In this document: positions 45,924 through 53,976 of the stretch, one piece after another
How positions within the stretch are numbered: the stretch's first letter is position 1
How the letters are laid out: every line of letters begins with the position of its first letter
From: Celerinatantimonas sp046054165
GTDB taxonomy: Bacteria; Pseudomonadota; Gammaproteobacteria; Enterobacterales; Celerinatantimonadaceae
DNA: 64,000 nt
Assembly (NCBI RefSeq): GCF_046054165.1
Contig: NZ_JBFNXK010000009.1
Coordinates: forward strand, 62,001 to 126,000
Direction: 5' to 3'
Program-made: the position numbers and the translations under genes
The notes under the pieces: model-generated
Seen by the model: the letters and a program-made list of their open reading frames with translations, nothing else
Databases searched by the model: none
What the model was told of the DNA's origin: nothing

Positions 45924-45985
45924 AACTAACTGAGATTAAGAATAACGATATAATCCATTGCAGAGCAACTAACAGGCCACAAAAG

Positions 45986-46001
45986 TGTGACTCAACTCGC
46001 A
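45986..46001. promoter_or_regulatory. CRP-like site of the ascF-ascB operon
   Basis: TGTGACTCAACTCGCA matches TGTGA-N6-TCACA with one mismatch, 63 nt upstream of RAT E. The flank ACAAAAGTGTGA resembles those before RAT A and C. Confidence 0.6.
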
Positions 46002-46584
46002 TTAAAAATGCCATTTCATTTATAACCCAAATATAAATCACAAATATTAAGGATTGATTTTATCCATAAATCAACATCTTATAGTTATAAATATCAATAA
46101 ATTAATGTGCGATGATGCAGCGTCTCCAACACAGATGACTCCTTCATTAGAGTCCTATTACACCCTTGAAATTACATGATAAGGACATGAAAATTTATTA
46201 TTTTTAATATCCCTCTATCTTATATGACTATATTCACATCCAATAGATTTTTAAGCTCAATTAGTGTCTCAAGATATGTATTATTAATCTTATTGACAAT
46301 AAAATTACACTTAATTATAATTTAATCAATTAAATAGAATCAAAACAACATTTTAAATATGTCGATATTTAATATATAACTGACGATGTGAATAAATTTC
46401 AATCAAATCCATCATTCATTCAAATAATATTCGACGTTATTATCCAACATTGATCCCTATTTATTATTAATTAAATGCTAGTTATCACAGAATATGAAAT
46501 CAAACCAACACTCTTAATTCATTTTAACTATATTATAGCTATAGCAAATCACAGGCCTCAATTTTAGTCCCTTAGGAGTAATCT
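46002..46584. other. AT-rich divergent promoter region
   Basis: It separates the ascF-like operon from the binding-protein/chemoreceptor operon. Strongly AT-rich with no credible gene. TATTATAGC-like sequence near 46530 could be a -10 element for the plus-strand operon, but I cannot fix the promoter. Confidence 0.35.
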
Positions 46585-47535
46585 ATGCCGTATATCGTTC
46601 AGTTTACACGCGCGATACGATGGATGCTTGGAGCAACCTTCCTTATGTTGCTATCAATCTCTCCAGTCAGTGCTAAATTCATCGCAGTCAGCGCAAATTT
46701 AAACGACACTTTTCAAAATATGCTGTTATTAAGTATGGAACGAACAGCTGATGCGAATAATGACGACATCTATATCGATTATGCCAACAATGATACGGAT
46801 CGACAGTTAGCGCAAATCCGTCAATATGTACAAACTGGTGCGGACGCGATCATTGTGTCATCCATAAAATGGGATGACGCCGAATATACCCCAAAAATTA
46901 TGGATATCACGGGAAAAACACCGCTGGTATTTGTCAGTGCTGAACCACTTCATGATCTGAGTAAACTCCCCAAAAATGTCATCTATGTGGGGTCAAATGA
47001 ACAAGAATCCGGCACCATGGAAATGGAAGAACTGGCGCGATTAGCTCACTATAAAGGAAAAGTCGCAATGCTTATGGGTGAAAAGATTCATAGAGCAGCC
47101 CAGAGCCGAAGCCAAGATGTCAAAGAAGTCATTGCTAAATATCCAGACATGTCACTCGTCGCCTCCGAAACAGCAGACTGGTCCCGCAGTAAAGCATATG
47201 CCATCACCAAAAAATGGCTTCAGGATAAATTAGATTTCAATATTCTAGTTGCCAATAATGACGAAATGATTCTAGGAGCCATCCTCGCCTTTCAGGATTC
47301 AGGGATTGACCCCAAACCTTATTTGTTAGGGGGTATTGATGCCACTCCGGACGCGCTTCAGGAAATGCAAAAAGGGCTACTCGATGTCACCGTGCTTCAA
47401 GATGCCAATCGACAGGGATCGGCTTCTGTAGAAATGGCTTACCAATTGATCAATAAAGAACGTCCCGCACCGGTTTATTGGGTTCCATTTAAATTAATCA
47501 CCCCGGATAACTATCAACAGTTGCAAGACAAATAA
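46585..47535 (+). CDS. Periplasmic sugar-binding protein (peripl_BP_4-like)
   Basis: Exported protein of 316 aa with a signal peptide (about residues 1-30, ending SPVSA) and the two-lobe fold of ribose/galactose-binding proteins. Family-like elements are KFIAVSANLNDTFQNML, YVQTGADAIIVSS, and the late VANNDEMILGAILAFQDSG and GGIDATPDALQEM. TAGGAG precedes the ATG. It is followed after 23 nt by a chemoreceptor, with no ABC permease or ATPase around, so it probably serves as a chemosensory adaptor for a sugar rather than as a transport component. Confidence 0.85.
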   Translation: MPYIVQFTRAIRWMLGATFLMLLSISPVSAKFIAVSANLNDTFQNMLLLSMERTADANNDDIYIDYANNDTDRQLAQIRQYVQTGADAIIVSSIKWDDAEYTPKIMDITGKTPLVFVSAEPLHDLSKLPKNVIYVGSNEQESGTMEMEELARLAHYKGKVAMLMGEKIHRAAQSRSQDVKEVIAKYPDMSLVASETADWSRSKAYAITKKWLQDKLDFNILVANNDEMILGAILAFQDSGIDPKPYLLGGIDATPDALQEMQKGLLDVTVLQDANRQGSASVEMAYQLINKERPAPVYWVPFKLITPDNYQQLQDK

Positions 47536-47558
47536 TTCGAGATAAAAGGATACTGGAT

Positions 47559-49547
47559 ATGTCTTTCACATTAGTACAACGAATTATAGGTGGTTTTCTG
47601 TTGTTATTGATCGCACTACTGGTATCAGTAGGAGTCAATTACACCTCGGTAAGCCACATTAGCAACAACTTTAAACAGATCTCGAGTGAAACATTGCCAT
47701 TATCCCAAACGGCAAACTCGACCAAACTCACCTTGTTGCAACAAAATCAGAATGTACTCTCTGTCTTTAATACGACAACGGTCAATGAGATCAACCAATA
47801 TGAACAGAATTACACCGATCTTGACCAAAAGATCAATCAACTCTTGTCCAACACGCCACAGCAGGTCATTGCAAATAATGCCATTCTTTCTGGGAAAATC
47901 ACTTCGATTCAGAATACTCGTAGCCAATACTCCAATACAGTCAAAAAACTGATAGAGCTGCATCGAAACCGACTCATCAATGAAAAAAATATTAATGTTC
48001 AACTCAATAATATGGTTCGTCTGGAACGCCGATTAAATTATTATTTGGCCAAATATTACGGCCCTCGCTACTCGGATCCAGAATTTAAAAGTTTAATGAA
48101 AGGGTTGGATCTAGAAGCAAAACAGATCTTTGATGCATTCAACAATTACTTGGTTGATCATAATTTTAAAACACTACAACAAAATATCGTTGGGATGGAT
48201 TCTATCCTGCCCAAACGGTTTGAAGAAATAAAACAATATGATACCAACAAGGGGAAACTTTTCAGTATTATGCTGACGCCCCTTATCGCCCAAATCACCG
48301 CTCCAAATGGCTTATACCAGCTATATCAAACCCATAACCAAATTATCTCTGAAGAAAATCAACTGCTGAAGCAATCTAGTGATCAGGTAACTCAGTTATT
48401 GAGCGATGCGGATGCTTTCGTCAATGAAGCCAAGCAAATGGTCACAAATGCCCAACAGAATGCCAATACGAGTATCCAGCTCATCTTGCGCTCAATTGCG
48501 ATCGTCAGTGCGATTTCCTTGGTTATTGCGATCCTTATTCCCCTTTGGATTGCTGGCCGGATCCGACGTTCCATTAAAATTTTCCGCGAAGCTTTGGTGC
48601 AGATGTCTCAAGGAGATATGCGAGTCCATTTTGAACAATCTGGGAAGGATGAATTTAGTGAGTTAGGCAGTTACCTCAATGAACTGGTACAGAATTTACG
48701 CGAAACATTTATTGCTTTAAGCCAGAACACCCAGCATCTGAGTGATGCCGCTGAGAAAAATGCTAATGTGAGCGAACGCACTACTCAGTCCATGGATCGA
48801 CAACAGTCATTATTAGAAACAACCGCATCAGCGATGACTGAAATGGAAAGTTCTGTAGCCGAAGTGGCACAACGTGCTCAGGATACGATGATGGCAGCAG
48901 AACAAGCCAATAATCAGATGGATGATGTGAGCAACCTGATTAAGCAAGCGATTGAAAATATTAAAGAACAGGCTAGCCATATCAATAAAGCATCAACCAC
49001 TGCCTTGGAGCTAAATGAGTACGGACAAAAAATTGATAGCATCATCGAAACGATTCAGAATATTGCCGAACAAACCAATTTACTGGCATTAAACGCAGCG
49101 ATTGAAGCAGCTCGAGCCGGTGAACAAGGTCGGGGATTTGCCGTGGTTGCCGATGAAGTTCGTTCGTTAGCCAGCCGAACTAAAAATTCAACTGAAGAAA
49201 TCCAAAACATGATTGAAATCATGCAACGACTTATTCAGGCTGTTGTCGAGGTGATTAAAGTCAATGTGACCAAAAATGACACAAATATCAGTGTGGCAGA
49301 ACAAGCAGGGGAACGTTTAAGCATGATGAGCGATTCCATCAGCCAAATTGTCGAAATGAACATCCAAATCGCCAGTGCAACCGAGCAACAAAGCACTACC
49401 ACTCAGGAGATCAGTGCCAGCGTTGTGAATATTAGCGACTCAGCCGAAGATACGGCCAAAGGCGCTCAGGATAACGCGGAAACAAGTCAGGCTTTGCAGG
49501 AACAAGCACGTAAACAACAGGACCTCGTTGCCAAATTTGAACTCTAA
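47559..49547 (+). CDS. Methyl-accepting chemotaxis protein
   Basis: Inner-membrane chemoreceptor of 662 aa. TM1 is near residues 8-28. A long, helical periplasmic domain of about 270 residues follows, of the size of helical bimodular sensors. TM2 lies near 305-330, then HAMP, then the signalling domain with hairpin tip NLLALNAAIEAARAGEQG and AVVADEVRSLA. No C-terminal CheR-docking pentapeptide is seen (ends VAKFEL). It is coupled to the sugar-binding protein gene just upstream, and the large sensor domain could dock that protein. Confidence 0.93.
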   Translation: MSFTLVQRIIGGFLLLLIALLVSVGVNYTSVSHISNNFKQISSETLPLSQTANSTKLTLLQQNQNVLSVFNTTTVNEINQYEQNYTDLDQKINQLLSNTPQQVIANNAILSGKITSIQNTRSQYSNTVKKLIELHRNRLINEKNINVQLNNMVRLERRLNYYLAKYYGPRYSDPEFKSLMKGLDLEAKQIFDAFNNYLVDHNFKTLQQNIVGMDSILPKRFEEIKQYDTNKGKLFSIMLTPLIAQITAPNGLYQLYQTHNQIISEENQLLKQSSDQVTQLLSDADAFVNEAKQMVTNAQQNANTSIQLILRSIAIVSAISLVIAILIPLWIAGRIRRSIKIFREALVQMSQGDMRVHFEQSGKDEFSELGSYLNELVQNLRETFIALSQNTQHLSDAAEKNANVSERTTQSMDRQQSLLETTASAMTEMESSVAEVAQRAQDTMMAAEQANNQMDDVSNLIKQAIENIKEQASHINKASTTALELNEYGQKIDSIIETIQNIAEQTNLLALNAAIEAARAGEQGRGFAVVADEVRSLASRTKNSTEEIQNMIEIMQRLIQAVVEVIKVNVTKNDTNISVAEQAGERLSMMSDSISQIVEMNIQIASATEQQSTTTQEISASVVNISDSAEDTAKGAQDNAETSQALQEQARKQQDLVAKFEL

Positions 49548-49595
49548 GTCGTGATCTTGTACGGATTACTTTTACAATATTCTAATTACTGAAAT

Positions 49596-49627
49596 GCCCT
49601 ATCGCTGCATAACGCATCGCATAGGGC
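49596..49627 (+). terminator. Hairpin after the chemoreceptor gene
   Basis: GCCCTAT / ATAGGGC (7 bp) enclose an 18-nt loop that can pair partly inside. It lies 48 nt after the stop. There is no T tract, so termination is uncertain. Confidence 0.4.
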
Positions 49628-49643
49628 AGCTTCTGTGATAAAT

Positions 49644-49659
49644 TAGCGCCTAGGCGCTA
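49644..49659. repeat. Perfect 16-bp palindrome upstream of fur
   Basis: TAGCGCCTAGGCGCTA is fully self-complementary, without a loop, and lies about 290 nt upstream of fur. It is more like a protein-binding site than a hairpin terminator. The rest of 49660-49948 is AT-rich with no gene seen. Confidence 0.45.
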
Positions 49660-49948
49660 GATTCATTCTCAGAAAACCAAATACAGCCACCTGTTTTTTG
49701 ATCCTTTTAACAGCAACTTTATTATTGTTTTTTCATCATTTTTTGCTTATTGTAGATATATCTTAAGTGAGTTTTATACCCGTGAAAAAGAGCATGATGG
49801 TACCCATTTTTTCTCAATCACGGTTCTTAATATTAGCCCCTGAGTACAGGCCGCCAATAGAGACTCAGACTCTCTTTTTAACTCATATGAGAGATTGATT
49901 GCTCAATTCATTATTGCTTCAATAAAAAAGGAATTCCCAACCAACACG

Positions 49949-50374
49949 ATGAATAATCTAGCCCAATTGATTAAAAAAGCCGGATTAAAAGTGACGGCCC
50001 CCCGATTACAAATTCTAAAATATTTTGAATCGTCACCGATCCACCATGTCAATGCCGAAGAGTTGTATAGATATTTACAAGATAAAGGTGAAGCACTGGG
50101 ATTGGCCACTGTTTACCGAGTTCTAAATCAGTTTGATGAAGCCGGATTGATTACCCGACATAATTTTGAAGGCGGAAGTGCCGTTTTTGAACGCAATCAA
50201 CACAGTCACGACCATATAATTTGTCAACGTTGCGGAAAAATTATTGAGTTCGATGATCCCATCATCAATGCTCGAGTAGAAGAAATTGCCTCCAGCTACC
50301 AATTGCGACTCACAGATAAAGAACTTTGTTTATATGGTCTTTGCCAAGAGCATGCGGATCCAAACCAGACCTGA
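49949..50374 (+). CDS. fur: Ferric uptake regulator Fur
   Basis: Iron-responsive repressor of 141 aa. The N-terminal winged helix is KKAGLKVTAPRLQILKYF, then AEELYRYL and LATVYRVLNQFDEAGLI. The metal-binding dimer domain has HSHDHIICQRCGKIIEF with the CxxC pair, and a late CLYGLCQEH. I start at the ATG 49949 because the known Fur N-terminus begins there; the frame runs 18 codons further upstream. AAGGAA lies 16 nt before this ATG, so the ribosome site is weak. A Zur or PerR paralogue is less likely. Confidence 0.9.
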   Translation: MNNLAQLIKKAGLKVTAPRLQILKYFESSPIHHVNAEELYRYLQDKGEALGLATVYRVLNQFDEAGLITRHNFEGGSAVFERNQHSHDHIICQRCGKIIEFDDPIINARVEEIASSYQLRLTDKELCLYGLCQEHADPNQT

Positions 50375-50442
50375 TACGGCTTCGTATCTTTTTTGTCATT
50401 TAATCAACGAATTATTCCAACATTAGCTAATGTCTCAACTAA

Positions 50443-50454
50443 TTGCCCAGGCAA
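50443..50454. promoter_or_regulatory. MarR operator-like repeat 1
   Basis: TTGCCCAGGCAA is an inverted repeat of TTGCC/GGCAA. It is 67 nt upstream of the MarR-family start. Confidence 0.55.
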
Positions 50455-50457
50455 CTA

Positions 50458-50472
50458 GTTGCATTCGGCAAC
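50458..50472. promoter_or_regulatory. MarR operator-like repeat 2
   Basis: GTTGC-N5-GCAAC, an inverted repeat with the same TTGC/GCAA arms but a longer spacer. Confidence 0.4.
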
Positions 50473-50501
50473 CAAAATCCGTATATTAGCCCTCAATATA
50501 G

Positions 50502-50513
50502 TTGCTTAGGCAA
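50502..50513. promoter_or_regulatory. MarR operator-like repeat 3
   Basis: TTGCTTAGGCAA has nearly the same sequence as repeat 1 and ends eight bases before the MarR-family ATG. Binding here would block transcription or translation start directly. Confidence 0.6.
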
Positions 50514-50521
50514 ATATTGAC

Positions 50522-51010
50522 ATGGCATATTTTAATATCGAAACATTTAATAAACACGGACTCTGTCTAAATCTGGGGCATTTAATTCATCTAACCAATC
50601 AATACAAAGATAAAGCCCTTACCAAACACCTGATGCCATTGGATATCACTGCACAACAATTCAAGGTCATGTTGTTGCTGTATCGAGAGGAAGCCTATTC
50701 CTGCAAAGATCTCAGCCAGAGACTCAATATCGATGCCGGTGCCACCACGCGAATGATTGATCGTCTCGAAAAAAAACAACTACTCCTACGGATCAGAGAT
50801 CAACATGACCGCCGTTGTATTCAACTGCAGTTGACCCAAGAAGGGACTCAATTATGTCAGCAATTTCCTCAGGTTATCGTAGATGGTTTAAATGAAATCA
50901 CTCAAGGATTGAGCACGGAAGAAATTCAACTTTTAGAATCATTGCTCAAACGGTTACTCACAACCGGAGGTGTCATAGAAACACCCCCAACGGACACTAA
51001 GACGGAATAA
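50522..51010 (+). CDS. MarR-family regulator (EmrR/MprA-like)
   Basis: Regulator of 162 aa with a winged helix (ITAQQFKVMLLLYREEAYS, LSQRLNIDAGATTRMIDRLEKKQLL and the wing RDQHDRRCIQLQLT). It begins an operon with an HlyD-type adaptor and a DHA2 transporter, the same order as emrRAB. It presumably represses the operon until a toxic compound binds. No good ribosome site lies upstream of the ATG, so the message may be nearly leaderless. Confidence 0.9.
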   Translation: MAYFNIETFNKHGLCLNLGHLIHLTNQYKDKALTKHLMPLDITAQQFKVMLLLYREEAYSCKDLSQRLNIDAGATTRMIDRLEKKQLLLRIRDQHDRRCIQLQLTQEGTQLCQQFPQVIVDGLNEITQGLSTEEIQLLESLLKRLLTTGGVIETPPTDTKTE

Positions 51011-51033
51011 GGTATTCAAGGGCATAATTAACT

Positions 51034-52236
51034 ATGGAAAACCAATCTCAAGAACCCCTATCGCATAGCCAGGCTATTCGTTCCCGAAAACGCAAAAAGA
51101 TCATGCTATGCCTGATGATAACGCTCTTGCTCTTTTTAGGTTGTGGCTATGGCTATTATGAAATTTATGGTCAATATTATGAATCCACAGATGATGCCTA
51201 TGTTCAGGGAAATATATTAAATATTGCCCCAAAAATCAGTGGCACCGTCACTAAAATTTATGCTGAAGACGGAGATTATGTACAGCAAGGACAACCCTTA
51301 GTTGCCCTCGATCGTAATGATACTCAGATTGCTCTGGAACAGGCCAAAGCCAATTTAGCCAATGTGATTCGTCAAACCCGGAGTTTGTATACCGATGTAG
51401 AAAATTATCAATCTCAGGTCAATATCCAACAGGTGGCCTATCAACAGGCTCAAGCCGATTATCAACGGCGGCAACAATTGGTTAAAAAAAATGCGATTTC
51501 TGTCGAGGAATTAAATCATTATAAAGATGCACTCACCTCTGCAAAAAATGCATTGATGGCAGCCAAACAAGCACTTCAGAGTCGAGCCGCATTAACGGAT
51601 GGCGTTGCGATTGCCGATCATCCAGCGATCAAACAAGCCATTGCACAACTGCAACAAGCCTTTTTGAATAATGAATATACGATCGTGCCCGCTCCAGTGA
51701 GTGGTTATGTCTCCCAGCGTTCCGTTCAGTTGGGTGAACAAGTCACTCCCAGTCATAATTTAATGGCTTTAGTTCCGTTAAATCAGGTCTGGGTTGACGC
51801 TAACTTTAAAGAAAGCCAGATGAAAGATATGCGTATAGGACAACCGGTAGATATCACGGCCGATCTCTATGGCAGTAATATTCATTATCAAGGACACATT
51901 GCCAGTTTAGGAATTGGTACCGGAAGCGCATTTTCACTACTGCCGGCACAAAATGCAACCGGAAACTGGATCAAAATTGTACAACGGTTACCCGTCAGAA
52001 TTGAATTGGATGCTCAAAATCTAGATCGTTATCCTTTGCGCATTGGACTATCGATGAATGTGACGGTCCATCTAGCCCATCAACAAGGGCCTCTACTGGA
52101 TGAAACCATCAACCAAAAACCTCGGTTAGAGACCCGAACCTATGACCATCAACTCGCCCAAACTCGACAGATAATTGCATCAATCTTCAAATTGAACGGT
52201 ATTAAAGCCTCAAAAATGATGCTAACAGAGCGCTAA
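51034..52236 (+). CDS. HlyD-family periplasmic adaptor, EmrA-like
   Basis: Membrane-fusion protein of 400 aa with one helix (residues 23-43), the STDDAYVQGN motif (51-60) that starts the EmrA type, two lipoyl halves (GTVTKIYAEDGDYVQQGQ and PVSGYVSQRSVQLGEQV) separated by a coiled-coil hairpin, and a beta-barrel. It links the transporter downstream to an outer-membrane channel such as TolC. It lies 23 nt after the regulator and one base before the transporter gene. Confidence 0.93.
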   Translation: MENQSQEPLSHSQAIRSRKRKKIMLCLMITLLLFLGCGYGYYEIYGQYYESTDDAYVQGNILNIAPKISGTVTKIYAEDGDYVQQGQPLVALDRNDTQIALEQAKANLANVIRQTRSLYTDVENYQSQVNIQQVAYQQAQADYQRRQQLVKKNAISVEELNHYKDALTSAKNALMAAKQALQSRAALTDGVAIADHPAIKQAIAQLQQAFLNNEYTIVPAPVSGYVSQRSVQLGEQVTPSHNLMALVPLNQVWVDANFKESQMKDMRIGQPVDITADLYGSNIHYQGHIASLGIGTGSAFSLLPAQNATGNWIKIVQRLPVRIELDAQNLDRYPLRIGLSMNVTVHLAHQQGPLLDETINQKPRLETRTYDHQLAQTRQIIASIFKLNGIKASKMMLTER

Positions 52237-52237
52237 T

Positions 52238-53746
52238 ATGGAACAGAATTACCAATTCCGCCCTCAAAATCTGGCGTTAGCGGCCATAGGATTATGCCTA
52301 GCTACTTTCATGCAGGTTTTAGATACGACTATTGCTAACGTTGCTCTGCCTACCATCGCCGGAAATCTGGGGGTTTCCTCCGATCAAGGGAACTGGGTGA
52401 TTACATCATTTGCGGTGTGTAATGCTATTGCCTTGCCGCTAACCGGCTGGGTTGCCCGTACCATCGGTGAAACTAAATTATTTTTAGGATCAGTCCTTTT
52501 ATTTGTCATAAGCTCATTTCTATGTGGTATGGCTCAGTCCATGAGTGAGCTTATTTTTTTCCGAGCCTTACAGGGATTTTGCTCCGGGCCGCTATTTCCA
52601 ATGGCTCAAACCTTAATGATGGCCATTTTCCCACGCCACAAACGCACGGCGGCTCTTGCTATTATTTCGATGGTGACCGTTGTAGCTCCTATCGTTGGGC
52701 CGATCACCGGAGGTTGGATCACCGACAATTACTCTTGGCGCTGGATTTTTTATATTAATATCCCCATCGGGTTATTTGCTGCTTCAGTGACATGGGTACA
52801 GTTACGGCATCGTCTGGAAGATAAAATCCGCACTCCTATCGACTTCATTGGGCTGGCCTTTTTAGTCATTGGCGTTGGAGCCCTACAGGTTATGTTGGAT
52901 AAGGGAAATAATCTAGACTGGTTTGCTTCTAATTTCATTATGACTCTAGCCGGTATTGCCACGGTGAGTTTGATCGCCTTTGTCATATGGGAACTTACAG
53001 CAGTTCATCCTATTGTTAATTTGAAATTATTTACGGATCGTAACTTCACCGTAGGAACAATTGCCTTAATCTTTGGCTACTCTGCATTTTTTGCCATTAA
53101 CCTCATCCTGCCACAATGGCTAGAAACCAATATGGGATATACTGCAATCTGGGCCGGATTAGCGGCAGCCCCTATGGGGATTATTCCACTATTGACCTCT
53201 TCCTTGGTTGGGAAATATGCCCCTAAATTTGACATGCGGTTACTCGTTACCCTTTCCTTCTTAGTGATCAGCAGTTCCTGCTTTATCCGAGCCCATTTTA
53301 ATTCAGAAACCAACTTTGCCATCATTGCCTTTGTGCAGGGATATATGGGCATTGGCGTTGTACTCTTTTTTATGCCACTGACGACCATTTTGCTTTCTAA
53401 TTTGGACAATCATCAGTTAGCCGAAGGCGCCGGATTAGCTACCTTTTTACGAGTTCTAGGCAGTAGCTTCGCCTCCTCACTTTCAATATGGATCTGGGAT
53501 CGTCGGGAAATATTCCACTATGCACAGCTCAATGAACATATTAGTCAACATAACCCGATAGCAACTCAATATTTAAGCCAGCTAGGTGGATTCACACAAT
53601 CAGCCTTAGCACAGATTCAGCAGACCATGAGTAATCAGGCTCTAATGATGTCAACGATTGATTATTTCACCATGCTAGGCTGGCTCTTCGTGGCCTTGCT
53701 CGCCATTATCTGGTTTTCTAAACCACCTTTTATTCGAAGCCATTAA
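52238..53746 (+). CDS. DHA2-family multidrug transporter, EmrB-like
   Basis: Proton-driven drug exporter of 502 aa with 14 predicted helices. It has LDTTIANVALPTIAG in helix 1, GWITDNYSWRWIFYINIPIG at motif C and RALQGFCSGPLFP. These are characteristic of the DHA2 group. It completes the MarR-adaptor-transporter operon and is followed by a terminator. Confidence 0.94.
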   Translation: MEQNYQFRPQNLALAAIGLCLATFMQVLDTTIANVALPTIAGNLGVSSDQGNWVITSFAVCNAIALPLTGWVARTIGETKLFLGSVLLFVISSFLCGMAQSMSELIFFRALQGFCSGPLFPMAQTLMMAIFPRHKRTAALAIISMVTVVAPIVGPITGGWITDNYSWRWIFYINIPIGLFAASVTWVQLRHRLEDKIRTPIDFIGLAFLVIGVGALQVMLDKGNNLDWFASNFIMTLAGIATVSLIAFVIWELTAVHPIVNLKLFTDRNFTVGTIALIFGYSAFFAINLILPQWLETNMGYTAIWAGLAAAPMGIIPLLTSSLVGKYAPKFDMRLLVTLSFLVISSSCFIRAHFNSETNFAIIAFVQGYMGIGVVLFFMPLTTILLSNLDNHQLAEGAGLATFLRVLGSSFASSLSIWIWDRREIFHYAQLNEHISQHNPIATQYLSQLGGFTQSALAQIQQTMSNQALMMSTIDYFTMLGWLFVALLAIIWFSKPPFIRSH

Positions 53747-53838
53747 TGACGAAAGCCACACGATGAGATTGCTTAAAATGGCAATCTCTGCCCACTTCCC
53801 TATGCATGAGTCATTTTTAAAATAGATATACCCAAATA

Positions 53839-53880
53839 AAAAGGGACTGAGCGCTTTCACGGTCAGTCCCTTTTCTCTTC
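53839..53880 (+). terminator. Intrinsic terminator of the efflux operon
   Basis: AAAAGGGACTGA pairs with TCAGTCCCTTTT (12 bp) around a GC-containing loop, and TTCTCTTC follows. The A run on the left may let it also serve the convergent YjbH-type gene. Confidence 0.88.
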
Positions 53881-53976
53881 AACCAATACTTGTTCAGATA
53901 TAAATATGGATTACTACCTTCCCGATATTGGCCCAATATTGGTTTAAGTAGCCTTTATTAAAAGTACATCATAAAG

